Positions 28,350 through 37,706 are shown, numbered from the stretch's first letter. The stretch: DNA of 64,000 nt from Simplicispira suum (GCF_003008595.1 NZ_CP027670.1:62001-126000); one strand, 5' to 3'. Numbers and translations: made by a program. Notes: generated by a model not told the origin, from the letters alone.

Positions 28350-29165
28350 ATGAAACCCTTCCGAAAAAAAGGCGCTACCGCGATCAGCACAAAGCTCCTG
28401 GCCTTCGTGCTTTTGACCGTTGGTGCGCTGCAGGCATCGGCTGCGAGTTCTTGTAGCTACCCGCAAGACGAAATCAGCTCGTTGCGGATCGACTATGCCA
28501 AGGCGCCTTATCCATCGGGCTATGGGAAGTTTGATGGCCCGATCAGAAGCTGGGACATGCTGGATATACCGCGGGACGGGCAAGCTGAAGCCTCGCGCCT
28601 TTTTGTTCAGGCCAAGACTTTGATGAGTCAAGGCGATGAAGACCGCGGCATCAGGCTAGCAAATCGTTCAGCCGAGTGTGGGGATGATGATGCCATTATG
28701 TTCCTCGCAGAGCTGAGCATAGCCCGTAATAATAATAATGGCGCAGCCAAATACCTTGAATTAGGCAGCAAAAAGAACTTGCCAAAGGCGAAGTACCTTC
28801 TGGCCGAACAATACGATCAAGGCGCGCTTGGATTCCCTAAGGATCTGAAGCGCGCTTTTATTTTGTATTACGCCGCCGCCCAAAGCGGAATACCTCAGGC
28901 CATGTCGGCAGTTGCTTACTACTTTGTTCGTGGGCAGCATGGGGTGAAAGACGAATTGGCAGCGCTACATTGGTATCACAAGGCAGCCTTGGCCGGCCAT
29001 GTGGAATCAATGACGGCTTATGGCTGGATGCTCATGGTCGGTAAAGGTGGTCCGGTGGATCGTGAAGAGGCCGCCCATTACTTGCACAAAGCGAAGGCAT
29101 TGGGTGACAGGCAGGCCAGAGTGTTTCTAAGTGACCTCGCAATCACTACAAAGAATGTTCGGTGA
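28350..29165 (+). CDS. Exported Sel1-repeat protein
   Basis: 271 residues from ATG 28350, which gives a clean signal peptide ending LQASA; an upstream TTG at 28266 would add 28 residues before it. At least three Sel1-like repeats are visible: AKYLLAEQYDQGALGFPKDLKRAFILYYAAAQSG, AMSAVAYYFVRGQHGVKDELAALHWYHKAALAG and SMTAYGWMLMVGKGGPVDREEAAHYLHKAKALG. The spacing of Gly and Ala residues is canonical. It follows traG after a 110-base gap and may assist the envelope complex. Confidence 0.78.
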   Translation: MKPFRKKGATAISTKLLAFVLLTVGALQASAASSCSYPQDEISSLRIDYAKAPYPSGYGKFDGPIRSWDMLDIPRDGQAEASRLFVQAKTLMSQGDEDRGIRLANRSAECGDDDAIMFLAELSIARNNNNGAAKYLELGSKKNLPKAKYLLAEQYDQGALGFPKDLKRAFILYYAAAQSGIPQAMSAVAYYFVRGQHGVKDELAALHWYHKAALAGHVESMTAYGWMLMVGKGGPVDREEAAHYLHKAKALGDRQARVFLSDLAITTKNVR

Positions 29166-29237
29166 AAGTAACCCAAACTGGGCAGTGAACAGCGAACAGC
29201 CACCATGCATATGGCAGATTTTTGAGGGGATAAAGTA

Positions 29238-31778
29238 ATGAAACATCTTCTGAAGGTGTGCCGAGTTCTTGCGTGTTTGGCGCTTGCGTATCTTGCGCCA
29301 AGTCTTGCTTTTGCTCAGTTCGCGGTAACTATCCAAAACCAATCTCAGACGCTTTCTAATAATTACGAACTCAAGTACGGTGCGTCCGTTGTATATACCG
29401 GATCACTGTCGCCTGGTCAGAGCATCACGAGAACAGGCGCTTTTGACATGGTGTTGATTTACAATCCAAGTGGCGGACAGGCTTGCTCGGGGATGGCTCC
29501 GGTCTGTACCACAATGTACTCCACTCGTACATTCGGAGTTAATTCCACCACGACTATTCTTTTTGGCGATGATCATCCCGAATGCGCGGCAGCCCCATTG
29601 ACTTGGGGGCCTGGTAATTACTGTTCCGCGGTTGCACAAACTACATTAAATGGGCAATCGATCGTCATTTCAAACTCTGCGGCCGGCGCAATAGGAAGCG
29701 CAACTGCTGTTTGCAATAGCGCCGTTTGGGAAGTCAGCAATCCAACCTGTTCTGCATCCCTGAGCGCTCCGGCGTCGGTGTCAGCGACGGACGGCACGGT
29801 TGTTGGCAAGATCACTGTGACCTGGGGGGCGGTCGCAAACGCCACCGGCTACGACATACGCCACCGCAAGCAGGGTGCCCCTTCATGGACCACTGTGAGC
29901 AATGTGACCAGCGGCTGGCAACTCACTACAGCGGACGAGTCGGTTTTCGAATTCCAAGTTGTTGGCAAGAACGTCGCGGGCGAAGGGACGTGGAGTGGGA
30001 CCGAGACGGGGAACATCGCCAAAGGCTGCGCGACGCAAACCCTGAATTGGGGACCAAGCAACTACTGCGCAGCTTCGGCTGCAGCAGGGGCCGCGGGCAC
30101 CTCGCGAGCTCTCAGCAACACCACGGCGGGGGCCAGCGGCGGATCGACGGCGGTGTGTAATGGCGTCACCGGCTCCTGGGGCCAGAGTGCATCCACCTGC
30201 AACGCCAGCCTGAGCGCTCCGGCGTCGGTGGCTGCGACGGACGGCACGGTTGTTGGCAAGATCACTGTGACCTGGGGGGCGGTCGCAAACGCCACCGGCT
30301 ACGACATACGCCACCGCAAGCAGGGTGCCCCTTCATGGACCACTGTGAGCAATGTGACCAGCGGCTGGCAACTCACTACAGCGGACGAGTCGGTTTTCGA
30401 GTTCCAAGTTGTTGGCAAGAACGTCGCGGGCGAAGGGACGTGGAGTGGGACCGAGACGGGGAACATCGCCAAAGGCTGCGCGACGCAAACCCTGAATTGG
30501 GGGCCAAGCAACTACTGCGCAGCTTCGGCTGCAGCAGGCATCCAGGGCACGTCACGGACCCTTACAAACACGACCTCAGGGGGCAGTGGTGGCGCGACCG
30601 CGGTGTGTAACGGGCTCACGGGAAGCTGGGAACTAAGCGCGACCACTTGTACCGCCAACCTATCTACCCCAGTAGCGGTATCGGCAACCCAGGGCACGCT
30701 GGATGGCGCCATAAAGGTTACCTGGGGCGCAACTCCTGGGGCGTTGAGCTATGAATTACAGCACCGCAAGGCGGGTGATGCAAATTGGGTCGCTGCAGGT
30801 ACCGTTTCGAGTGGGTGGCAACTGACGATAGCAGATGCGGCCGATCATCAGTTCCAAGTGCGGGCGGTTAATTCCGTAGGGACAAGCGGGTGGAGCACGG
30901 CGGTAACCGGTTGGGCCCAGCGGTGTGCCGCGGCATCGATTGGCTGGGGCACGGCGAATATGTGCAGCGGTAATGCTCAAACAACCGCAAATAATGGGAC
31001 GAGCTCCCTGATTAATATGAGCCCCGGTGCGACAGGTACAGCCAGTGCGGTTTGTACCAATGGCGCTTGGGTTGTTGGCGAAAACACGTGCTTGTTCGAA
31101 CTAAGCGCAAATGCAACTGATGGCACAATTGAAGACGCCGTTAATATCACCTGGGAAATGTCGTACACAGGGGGAGGTAGCGTAACGTATGACCTGTTCC
31201 GGGACGAAGAGTCGATTGCCACGGGGATTACTCCGAAAGAATTCCTTGATTCCGCAGCGACCAGAGGAGCAATTCATATTTACAAGGTGCAAGCCAAAGT
31301 TGGAGGAGTAGTGGTTGGGGAAATAACCGACACGGGGTTTATTCCAGAATGCCGAGCCGCCCGTTTTATTGGAGCGAGTCTCAGTGGGGACATGGCGTCG
31401 GTTAACGGCTTAATTGAGCAATGGCAATGTCTCTCTGAATTGAATGCAACTCGCGCGATAGACGCCGCAGCCCCTGAAGCGCTTTCGGTGAGCGGTAGCG
31501 GCGCGTACAAGAGCTTTTCCATCCCACTTAGCGCTGGACTCGCGGACGGGAATCACGTGGTTCATCTAACTCTTGAATCGGTGGGGGTAGGTATCAATTC
31601 CAATCGCACATTCGATATTCCGTTCACACTGAATCGAGCCTCCATCGCCGTCAAAAATCTGTCTATCATCTACAACGGATCCCTGGCAGTTAATGGATTG
31701 GAAGCAAACTCCATTGGTCGGTTTGGTGTCCGCATGGATGGGGGCTCCGGGATCGGTTTTGCTGAGGAAGTGAAGTAG
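29238..31778 (+). CDS. Secreted fibronectin-type-III repeat adhesin-like protein
   Basis: 846 residues with a signal peptide ending AFAQ and a good GAGGGG ribosome site. At least three FN3-like modules (ITVTWGAVANATGYDIRHRK ... WQLTTADESVFEFQVVGKNVAGEGTWS) alternate with Cys-containing modules (CATQTLNWGPSNYC ... TAVCNG). Modules two and three arise from a 450-bp tandem duplication. There is no sorting signal or C-terminal anchor that I recognise. The position behind traG suggests a surface or pilus-tip protein aiding contact, but this is an inference. Confidence 0.75.
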   Translation: MKHLLKVCRVLACLALAYLAPSLAFAQFAVTIQNQSQTLSNNYELKYGASVVYTGSLSPGQSITRTGAFDMVLIYNPSGGQACSGMAPVCTTMYSTRTFGVNSTTTILFGDDHPECAAAPLTWGPGNYCSAVAQTTLNGQSIVISNSAAGAIGSATAVCNSAVWEVSNPTCSASLSAPASVSATDGTVVGKITVTWGAVANATGYDIRHRKQGAPSWTTVSNVTSGWQLTTADESVFEFQVVGKNVAGEGTWSGTETGNIAKGCATQTLNWGPSNYCAASAAAGAAGTSRALSNTTAGASGGSTAVCNGVTGSWGQSASTCNASLSAPASVAATDGTVVGKITVTWGAVANATGYDIRHRKQGAPSWTTVSNVTSGWQLTTADESVFEFQVVGKNVAGEGTWSGTETGNIAKGCATQTLNWGPSNYCAASAAAGIQGTSRTLTNTTSGGSGGATAVCNGLTGSWELSATTCTANLSTPVAVSATQGTLDGAIKVTWGATPGALSYELQHRKAGDANWVAAGTVSSGWQLTIADAADHQFQVRAVNSVGTSGWSTAVTGWAQRCAAASIGWGTANMCSGNAQTTANNGTSSLINMSPGATGTASAVCTNGAWVVGENTCLFELSANATDGTIEDAVNITWEMSYTGGGSVTYDLFRDEESIATGITPKEFLDSAATRGAIHIYKVQAKVGGVVVGEITDTGFIPECRAARFIGASLSGDMASVNGLIEQWQCLSELNATRAIDAAAPEALSVSGSGAYKSFSIPLSAGLADGNHVVHLTLESVGVGINSNRTFDIPFTLNRASIAVKNLSIIYNGSLAVNGLEANSIGRFGVRMDGGSGIGFAEEVK
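29760..30659 (+). repeat. Tandem 450-bp duplication in the FN3 protein gene
   Basis: Copies at 29760-30209 and 30210-30659 are nearly identical over their first 320 bases and diverge towards the end of the second copy. The repeat is in frame (150 codons) and adds one FN3 plus one Cys module. Confidence 0.92.
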
Positions 31779-31849
31779 ATCCGGAGATGCGCCCGAAGTG
31801 GGCGCGTTTCACGTCTATTGCGCCCCCATCGTTGCTTAATATCAACGAC

Positions 31850-32527
31850 ATGCCTATCAGCTTCCATGAGATTGCTCTTACGAGGCGGCGCGCTTTGTGC
31901 GTCTTGGCTTCCGCGGCTTACGGCCCAGTGCACGCACTTGCGGAGAATGCTCAGCCCAGGAAGAAGCAATTGACGGAAGATGAGCGGTATTTGCTCCCTG
32001 CACTCACCGTCAACAACTGGCTTGCAATTGACCAAACCTCGCTATCGGATGTGCAGAGCAACGTGCAGTCCATTGTGGCGAACACCAGAGGGGCGACGCT
32101 CCACACAGGACCGTCTGAAATTACGCATGGCGAGGCGTTAACCATGAGTTCCGTCGCGCCCCTTCTGGGTGACCCGTGGCTTCGCGTGTTGTCAATAGCG
32201 TTTAATCCAAAAAATAAACTGGAACTTGTGATTTTCATGTTCCAGAGGAAGCCCAATGACGCGAACGTAGAAACGATAATCAATCGACTTACGAAAAAAC
32301 TGGAGTTTCTTGCCCCGCCTATCTTGATCGCGGGCACGGACGAAGAGGCGGCAGATCGCTACTATATTTTCGATATTGGCAAGTTTGTAGTGGAGCTCTC
32401 AATCCCCCAATACAGCTCCTTGATCCCGGTGTATTTCACCACGAAAGCAACCCATAAAACAATGCGTACGGCCGATGGCACGTATGACAAATTCAGCAAT
32501 TATTTGGAAAAGAAATCCCGAAGCTAA
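31850..32527 (+). CDS. Exported protein of unknown function with twin-arginine-like signal
   Basis: 225 residues from ATG 31850. The N-terminus LTRRRALCVLASAAYGPVHALA has a twin-arginine pair followed by a hydrophobic stretch and an AxA-like site. The earlier ATG at 31787 lies inside a terminator-like hairpin (GCGCCC/GGGCGC) and has GGAG directly against it, so it is unlikely. The mature part has no motif I know. It sits between the FN3 protein and dsbC. Confidence 0.55.
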   Translation: MPISFHEIALTRRRALCVLASAAYGPVHALAENAQPRKKQLTEDERYLLPALTVNNWLAIDQTSLSDVQSNVQSIVANTRGATLHTGPSEITHGEALTMSSVAPLLGDPWLRVLSIAFNPKNKLELVIFMFQRKPNDANVETIINRLTKKLEFLAPPILIAGTDEEAADRYYIFDIGKFVVELSIPQYSSLIPVYFTTKATHKTMRTADGTYDKFSNYLEKKSRS

Positions 32528-32539
32528 CTGACTTCTATT

Positions 32540-33274
32540 ATGTTCAAAAAAATCTTTGCACTAATTTTCGCGGCGGCGGGTCTTGTTGGCGCGGCGACTG
32601 CAGCGCAACCAATGGACGCGCTTGTCGGTGTTCTGAAAAAGAGCATGCCAGGTCTGAATATCGACTCGATCAAAGAGACGCCCATGAAGGGGATATTTGA
32701 GATTGTCTCGGGTGGCGACGTGGCGTATGTGTCCGGGGATGGTCAGCACATGATTCAGGGCACCTTGTTTAATGTGCCCAAGCGCAAGAATCTTTCCGAC
32801 GAGACTTTGCAGAAGGTGCGCTTGAAGGCATTGGCCGGCATCGACGAATCGGCGCTGATTGTTTATCCGGCCAAGGGCAAGGCGCTTCACACGATCACTG
32901 TGTTTACCGACCCGTCTTGCCCCTATTGCCATCGGCTGCATGACGAGCTCGCGCAGCTCAATGAGCTGGGCGTCACCGTGAAATACGCACTCTATGCCCG
33001 CAATGGCGGCGGCACCCTCACGGGACGGCAACTCCAAGAGGCACTTTGCTCCACGGATCCCAAGGCGTCCGTGGACGGGTTCTTCAAGAACTCTCAGCGC
33101 CCGACCGAAGGGGGCGATTGCAGCCAGGTCGCAGCGCTCGACAAGATTGCCGCGACCGCGCGCCTCGTCGGCCTCCAAGGCACGCCGCACATCGTCACGG
33201 ACACGGGCCTTTCCTTTTCGGGCTACAGGCCTCCGCAAGAGATGCTCAAGCTGCTGGAACGCGGCGCACTCTAA
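32540..33274 (+). CDS. dsbC: DsbC-type periplasmic disulfide isomerase
   Basis: 244 residues with a signal peptide ending ATAA, a DsbC dimerisation-like N-domain, and a thioredoxin domain with the active site C127-P-Y-C130 in VFTDPSCPYCHRLH. The cis-Pro loop appears as GLQGTPHIV. It would correct disulfides in the Cys-rich TraU and TraN proteins. SXT and IncC elements also carry dsbC among their tra genes. A terminator follows. Confidence 0.9.
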   Translation: MFKKIFALIFAAAGLVGAATAAQPMDALVGVLKKSMPGLNIDSIKETPMKGIFEIVSGGDVAYVSGDGQHMIQGTLFNVPKRKNLSDETLQKVRLKALAGIDESALIVYPAKGKALHTITVFTDPSCPYCHRLHDELAQLNELGVTVKYALYARNGGGTLTGRQLQEALCSTDPKASVDGFFKNSQRPTEGGDCSQVAALDKIAATARLVGLQGTPHIVTDTGLSFSGYRPPQEMLKLLERGAL

Positions 33275-33317
33275 ACCGATTGCATGGATCCCTCCTCGGA
33301 GCCAACCGGCTCCTTTG

Positions 33318-33346
33318 CCGCCCTATCCGCAGGGCGGTTTTTTTTT
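33318..33346 (+). terminator. Rho-independent terminator after dsbC
   Basis: CCGCCCT pairs with AGGGCGG around ATCCGC and runs into nine T residues. Confidence 0.9.
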
Positions 33347-33359
33347 GAGGCGAACGAGA

Positions 33360-34418
33360 ATGACCCGGTTTCTCCCATCGGCCCTGGTATCTGCCGCCTT
33401 GGTGGCCATCGCGACCCTGCAGCCCGCTGATGCCGCCCAAACGTGCTCGGGGCTACCGAAAGCGGGTACCTTGCTCGCGAGCGAGCCACTGGCAGACGGT
33501 CTGACCGCCCACTCAGCCGCAGCAGTGGTGATCCGAAATGAACTGGGGGTAGAGGCGGCAGTCATCTTGAGGAACAAAACAGACAGCTCGCGGCAGGTGT
33601 TGCGCCTGGCGTCCACCTCGGCGGCCAGCATGGTGCTTGCGGGCGCAAGCTATGGTCTGGAGATTGCAGTAGGTGACCGCTGGTGCGACGCTGACAGAGG
33701 CTTTCTGGAAGGGAAATCCTTCCGGATCGTCGGGGGCATGAAGGCGCTCGCTGGAGCTGGCGTGGCGGTGGCCGTGAAGCGTCACGCAGCGGATCCGGCC
33801 AAGATCAACGTGGTCTTCGAACCCCTGGCCGTTGACCCTCAAGAAATGCAGCGCGCGATAGCGGCAATGCAAACTGGGTGGCGGGCTGTTCCCAGACAGG
33901 ACTCATCCGATACCCCCCCGAAGCTTCAAGGGCCTGCCACCTTGCCGCAGGCTGGGCAATGGCTCACGGAATCGACCGAGCGAGTGCGCGGGGTGTTTGT
34001 GGATCACATCCAAAATGGGGCACACATCAGCACATGGCTGCGTGATGCGATGGTGCTGGGCGTGCTCCCGATGCTCTTGCTTTTCTTCTTTGGGATATGG
34101 TCGCTGGTAGGGTGGGCCCGTCGCAGGCCCCGGTCGAAGCCTGAACTCTGGATAGCGCCGAGTGTTTCTGGCGGGACGGCATTGGCACCAGGCTATGAGG
34201 ACGGCGAATCTCCCATCCGTCCGTCGCAATCAAAGCAAACCCAGATGGGCGAAGCGTTCACTAACTTCCAGCGCAAGCGGCTACTGAGCATGTGCATGGG
34301 AGATGCAGGCAAAGCACAACGGCTCATCAACTTCGAGCACAGGAGAGATTCGCGCCTATGTGACGAGGATGCGGCGCGCCGTGCCATCGAGCGCTGGGAG
34401 CGCGACATGAGCTCGTGA
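33360..34418 (+). CDS. Exported protein with C-terminal membrane helix, unknown function
   Basis: 352 residues from ATG 33360, 13 bases after the terminator. A signal peptide ends QPADAAQ, an extracytoplasmic domain of about 200 residues follows, and a membrane helix (VLGVLPMLLLFFFGIWSLVGW) near residue 235 is followed by an RRRPRSK stop-transfer segment and a cytoplasmic tail ending in an Arg-rich helix. I do not recognise the family. The layout suggests an inner-membrane protein; being the last gene before the cargo region, it may be part of the transfer apparatus. Confidence 0.6.
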   Translation: MTRFLPSALVSAALVAIATLQPADAAQTCSGLPKAGTLLASEPLADGLTAHSAAAVVIRNELGVEAAVILRNKTDSSRQVLRLASTSAASMVLAGASYGLEIAVGDRWCDADRGFLEGKSFRIVGGMKALAGAGVAVAVKRHAADPAKINVVFEPLAVDPQEMQRAIAAMQTGWRAVPRQDSSDTPPKLQGPATLPQAGQWLTESTERVRGVFVDHIQNGAHISTWLRDAMVLGVLPMLLLFFFGIWSLVGWARRRPRSKPELWIAPSVSGGTALAPGYEDGESPIRPSQSKQTQMGEAFTNFQRKRLLSMCMGDAGKAQRLINFEHRRDSRLCDEDAARRAIERWERDMSS

Positions 34419-34453
34419 TCGGCGCGACGCGCAACGATGGGGGGTGGCGCATA

Positions 34454-34473
34454 TACTGTGAAGATGTACAGTT
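34454..34473 (+). promoter_or_regulatory. LexA (SOS) box at umuD
   Basis: The core CTGT-N8-ACAG (34456-34471) fits the gammaproteobacterial and betaproteobacterial LexA consensus, with flanking TA...TT. It overlaps the ATG at 34464, so transcription probably starts inside or just after the box and a later start codon may be used. Confidence 0.8.
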
Positions 34474-34946
34474 GTTCTGTGTCATCGCTCCCCAATTCGG
34501 AAGCTCGCCTGTTCGGGCGTGCATCGATAGATCCATGCACTTTGGAGTTGCCACTTGCTGCAGTCCGCGCCAAGTTGGGGTTCCCTTCGCCGGCTGAGGA
34601 TTTCCAAGATGGCGCGATCGACCTGAACCGCTATCTGGTGCGCAATCCAGCGGCGACTTTCCTGTATCGCGCTCATGGCAACTCAATGCTGGACGCGGGC
34701 ATCGTGAGCGGTGACGTTCTGGTTGTTGATCGTAGCGAGCAACCGCAAGACGGTGACATCGTGCTCGCACAGTGGGAGGGTAACGCGCCGGTGTGCAAGG
34801 TGCTGCGCTTGCGCAGCGCGCACATGGAGCTGCACAGTTGCAATTCACAGGTTCCTCCGATCATCATCAAGGGGGAGTGCGAGGTGGAGGTGTTCGCTGT
34901 CGTGGCGGTCGCCAGACAAGTTCGGCGGGAGCACGCCAGTCGGTAA
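34464..34946 (+). CDS. umuD: UmuD-like polymerase V accessory protein (S24 family)
   Basis: 160 residues if started at ATG 34464; GTG 34479, which lies beyond the SOS box, is an attractive alternative. The S24 catalytic serine (S74 in GNSMLDAGI) and lysine (K112 in VCKVLRL) are present. The region GFPSPAEDFQDGAIDLNRYLVRNPAATF aligns with E. coli UmuD. The cleavage position, 36 residues before the serine as in E. coli, reads Leu38-Gly39 rather than Cys-Gly or Ala-Gly. It pairs with umuC downstream; R391 carries the similar rumAB. Confidence 0.9.
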   Translation: MYSCSVSSLPNSEARLFGRASIDPCTLELPLAAVRAKLGFPSPAEDFQDGAIDLNRYLVRNPAATFLYRAHGNSMLDAGIVSGDVLVVDRSEQPQDGDIVLAQWEGNAPVCKVLRLRSAHMELHSCNSQVPPIIIKGECEVEVFAVVAVARQVRREHASR

Positions 34947-34948
34947 GC

Positions 34949-36235
34949 ATGTTCGCTCTGATTGACATGAACAACTTCTACGCGAACTGCGAAAGGTTGT
35001 TCCAGCCCGAACTGCGCGGCAGGCCATTGATCGTCTTGTCCAACAACGATGGCTGCGCCATTGCGCGCAGCGATGAAGCCAAGGCCCTCGGCGTGAAGAT
35101 GGGCCAGGCGCTGCATCTGATACCCCCAGCGGTTCGCCGTCAGCTCGCCGTGCGCTCAGCCAATTTCGCGCTGTATGGCGACATCTCGGCGCGCATCGGG
35201 ACAATCCTAAGAGAGGCGGCGCCGCGCATCGAGACCTACAGCATCGACGAGTCATTCCTTGATCTGCAGGGCATGCGTGATCGCACCAGGTTCGCCTTCG
35301 ATTTGCGCGCGCGAGTGCAACGCTGGACGGGCATCGCCAACTGCGTTGGCATAGGGCCGACAAAGACTCTGGCCAAGCTGGCGAATTACGTGGCCAAGAG
35401 CGCTGTGCGCAAGCCCGGAAGCTATCCGGCAAGCCTCGGCGGTGTGGCCAACTTGGCGGAGATGACAACGGCCGATCTGTACACCATCTTGCGGGCGACC
35501 CCGGTGGATGAGGTCTGGGGGGTTGGGCGAAAGTGGGGAGCACGGCTGCAAGAGATGGGCATCACGACCGCGGCCGATCTGCGGGATGCTCCCGTGTCGC
35601 TTGTTTTGGAGCGCTTTGGGGTGGTGCTCGCGCGCACGCAGCAGGAGTTGGCTGGGAGCCCCTGCATAGATCTGCAGGAGGTCGAGCCTGACCGACAACA
35701 GATCATGGTTAGCCGGTCCTTTGGTGCCAAGGTGGGGGAACACGAAGCAGTGTTTCAGGCGCTGGCCACGTTTGCCGTTCGAGCGTGCGAAAAGCTTCGC
35801 CAGCGCAGCCTTACGACTGCTGCTGTGGGGATATTTGTCGGAACCGATGTGTTCGACCGGGGCCCCTTTCAGCACTTCCCTCATCGCAGCATGAACCTGC
35901 CTGCGGCAACGAGTGACACCCGGATCGTGCTCGAAGCGGTGCGCCAGATGCACCGAGGAATGCTCAAGCCGAAGACGCTCTACAAGCGTGCAGGTGTTTG
36001 GTTAATGGATTTGGCGCGCCCGCAAGTGTTGCAGCGGGATCTGTTTGGCGATGGGCGAGTGGGCGATGATGAGCTCATGGCCGCGATCGATGCGATCAAC
36101 AATCGTTGGGGGCGCGGCACAATTGGCGTGGCGGCAAGTGGTTGGGCGGCACGCCCGCAGTGGGCGATGCGCCAGAGGCACCTGTCGCGCAGGTGGACCA
36201 CGAGCATTGCAGAGCTGCCGGTAGCGCGGTGCTAG
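34949..36235 (+). CDS. umuC: UmuC-like Y-family DNA polymerase subunit
   Basis: 428 residues from ATG 34949, two bases after the umuD stop; the length matches E. coli UmuC (422). The catalytic blocks FALIDMNNFYANCERLFQPEL and YSIDESFLDL supply the metal-binding Asp and Glu residues. GIGPTKTLAKLANYVAK and VWGVGRKWGARL are the usual HhH region. With UmuD' it would form an error-prone translesion polymerase induced under SOS. Confidence 0.95.
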   Translation: MFALIDMNNFYANCERLFQPELRGRPLIVLSNNDGCAIARSDEAKALGVKMGQALHLIPPAVRRQLAVRSANFALYGDISARIGTILREAAPRIETYSIDESFLDLQGMRDRTRFAFDLRARVQRWTGIANCVGIGPTKTLAKLANYVAKSAVRKPGSYPASLGGVANLAEMTTADLYTILRATPVDEVWGVGRKWGARLQEMGITTAADLRDAPVSLVLERFGVVLARTQQELAGSPCIDLQEVEPDRQQIMVSRSFGAKVGEHEAVFQALATFAVRACEKLRQRSLTTAAVGIFVGTDVFDRGPFQHFPHRSMNLPAATSDTRIVLEAVRQMHRGMLKPKTLYKRAGVWLMDLARPQVLQRDLFGDGRVGDDELMAAIDAINNRWGRGTIGVAASGWAARPQWAMRQRHLSRRWTTSIAELPVARC

Positions 36236-36392
36236 CGCGCCCGAGAATGGCGGCTATCAGATTGAGTGGGGGGTAGCGCAGTCATGGTCCTCAAACTTGC
36301 ATATGGTTGGTTGTGTTGATAGGCCTGAAGGTCTCTTATTCTGCGCTCCCAACCGATCCAGGAATCGCACAGCTTGCCTCGGGTGGTGTGCG

Positions 36393-36701
36393 CTAAAACG
36401 GAGCCACTTCAGGGCCAACTTCAACCAACGTGGATGAGACATGCTCCACCAGTGGCTCCCCGTGAAAAGTGACACGCGAGGGCACCGTTAGGGGTATTGC
36501 GGCCTCGACGATCTGAAAAATTCCAAAGGTCCGCCCAGGATGCTCACGGCCAAGGCGCTGTGCTTCCGACCGTGCGCTGATCAGCGATGTCTGCAGCACA
36601 CTCGGGCGCCCCTTCTCGTCGATCCGCTTCGCGCCGCGATACCCTTCCCAGGCATGGGCATCGGTGATGTCGAGGATGAGGCAAGGGGTTTCGTTGTCCA
36701 T
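36393..36701 (-). CDS. Small protein of unknown function
   Basis: 102 residues with a strong ribosome site (GGAGGT, 5 bases before the ATG). The sequence begins MDNETPCLILDITDAHAWEGY and is polar with no signal or membrane segment. I recognise no domain. It lies 9 bases downstream of the DUF1294 gene on the same strand, so they are probably cotranscribed. Confidence 0.55.
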   Translation of the reverse strand: MDNETPCLILDITDAHAWEGYRGAKRIDEKGRPSVLQTSLISARSEAQRLGREHPGRTFGIFQIVEAAIPLTVPSRVTFHGEPLVEHVSSTLVEVGPEVAPF

Positions 36702-36710
36702 CGGGACCTC

Positions 36711-37106
36711 CTAAAGAATCCAGAGCATCGCGTACGTGCCGCCGAGGTTTAGCAGCACGCACAACCAGGACGAGACCAGGAATCCGGTTTTCAGGGTCTT
36801 GTGCCGAAACAGTTGCCTGGCGAGGTATGCCATGGGCCAACCCCCCAGTACCTCCAGCGTATGCAATCGCGCTTCGCTCACTCGCCAACCCCGGCGAAGC
36901 GCGGCAAGCTTGTCGGCCCTGTACACCAGCAGCGTCACTATGTTAAGCAGCAGCAGCGCGGCAAGCCAATGCCACGAAACGATCCCTGAGAACACGGCGC
37001 GCAGCCAGAGGGTGCTCCAGATGATCGACAAGATGGCGACAACCACTGGCGCGAGTGCCCCTCGGGTACGTTTCTTCGGCCGGTTGGACGCTGTTGCCGA
37101 TCGCAT
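36711..37106 (-). CDS. DUF1294-family small membrane protein
   Basis: 131 residues with three or four membrane segments. The block LVYRADKLAALRRGWRVSEARLHTLEVLGGWPMAYLARQLFRHKTLKTGFLVSSWLCVLLNL is diagnostic of DUF1294, whose function is unknown. It is 6 bases downstream of the DUF411 gene. Plasmids and ICEs often carry such genes as cargo. Confidence 0.85.
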   Translation of the reverse strand: MRSATASNRPKKRTRGALAPVVVAILSIIWSTLWLRAVFSGIVSWHWLAALLLLNIVTLLVYRADKLAALRRGWRVSEARLHTLEVLGGWPMAYLARQLFRHKTLKTGFLVSSWLCVLLNLGGTYAMLWIL

Positions 37107-37112
37107 GCGGCC

Positions 37113-37592
37113 TCAGTGCCTGGCGAATACGCGGGTCTTGATCTGACCGCCCGGTGTCTTGCTCACCAGCAGAACGGAATAGGGGTCCATGCGTCCACGA
37201 TACGCAGGGCCATCCATCCCAGGGCTACCGATTGGCATGCCGGGGTTGGCCAAGCCGATGGCGTCAGGCCCTAATTTGAGCAGTCGAAGCACGTCTTCGG
37301 CGGGGATGTGACCTTCAAGCAGGTAGTCATTGACCAATGCCGTGTGGCACGAACCGAGGGCGTCTGGCAGGCCCAGGCGCGCGCGAATTTCTTGGTTGCC
37401 GTCCTCGTGCTGCCTGACCTGAAATCCGTGCGCACGCATGTGTTCAACCCAGAATTTGCAGCAACCGCAACTGGGGTCTTTCCAGACATCGACGATGGGC
37501 AAACGCGACTTTTCGGGCGCTGCCGCCCATGCCGAGGCGGTGCCAGTCAGGAATACGGCGGGAAGTGAGGCAAGAAGGGATCGGCGTTTCAT
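37113..37592 (-). CDS. DUF411 periplasmic metal-binding-like protein
   Basis: 159 residues with an Arg-Arg signal peptide ending ASAWA. The motif DPSCGCCKFWVEHMRAHGF near residue 40 is the DUF411 signature, and SCHTALVNDYLLEGHIPAEDVLRLL is the second family block. These small thioredoxin-like proteins are frequently found in copper or silver resistance loci; a metal role here is inferred as no resistance gene adjoins it. Confidence 0.87.
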   Translation of the reverse strand: MKRRSLLASLPAVFLTGTASAWAAAPEKSRLPIVDVWKDPSCGCCKFWVEHMRAHGFQVRQHEDGNQEIRARLGLPDALGSCHTALVNDYLLEGHIPAEDVLRLLKLGPDAIGLANPGMPIGSPGMDGPAYRGRMDPYSVLLVSKTPGGQIKTRVFARH

Positions 37593-37706
37593 CCTGGTGT
37601 CTTCAGTTCAAAGATGAGGGAGGGGTGAAGTGGTATCGCGTGGAGCTTCATTGCGCGCTTCGCGAGCTGTGCAACACGGTGGGTCCTCTGCCTGTGGGCG
37701 GGGCTT

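Noticed and set aside
36236..36392. Possible oriT in the gap after umuC, by analogy with the rumAB region of SXT
   Set aside because: No inverted repeats or nick-site consensus for a MOBH relaxase could be recognised.
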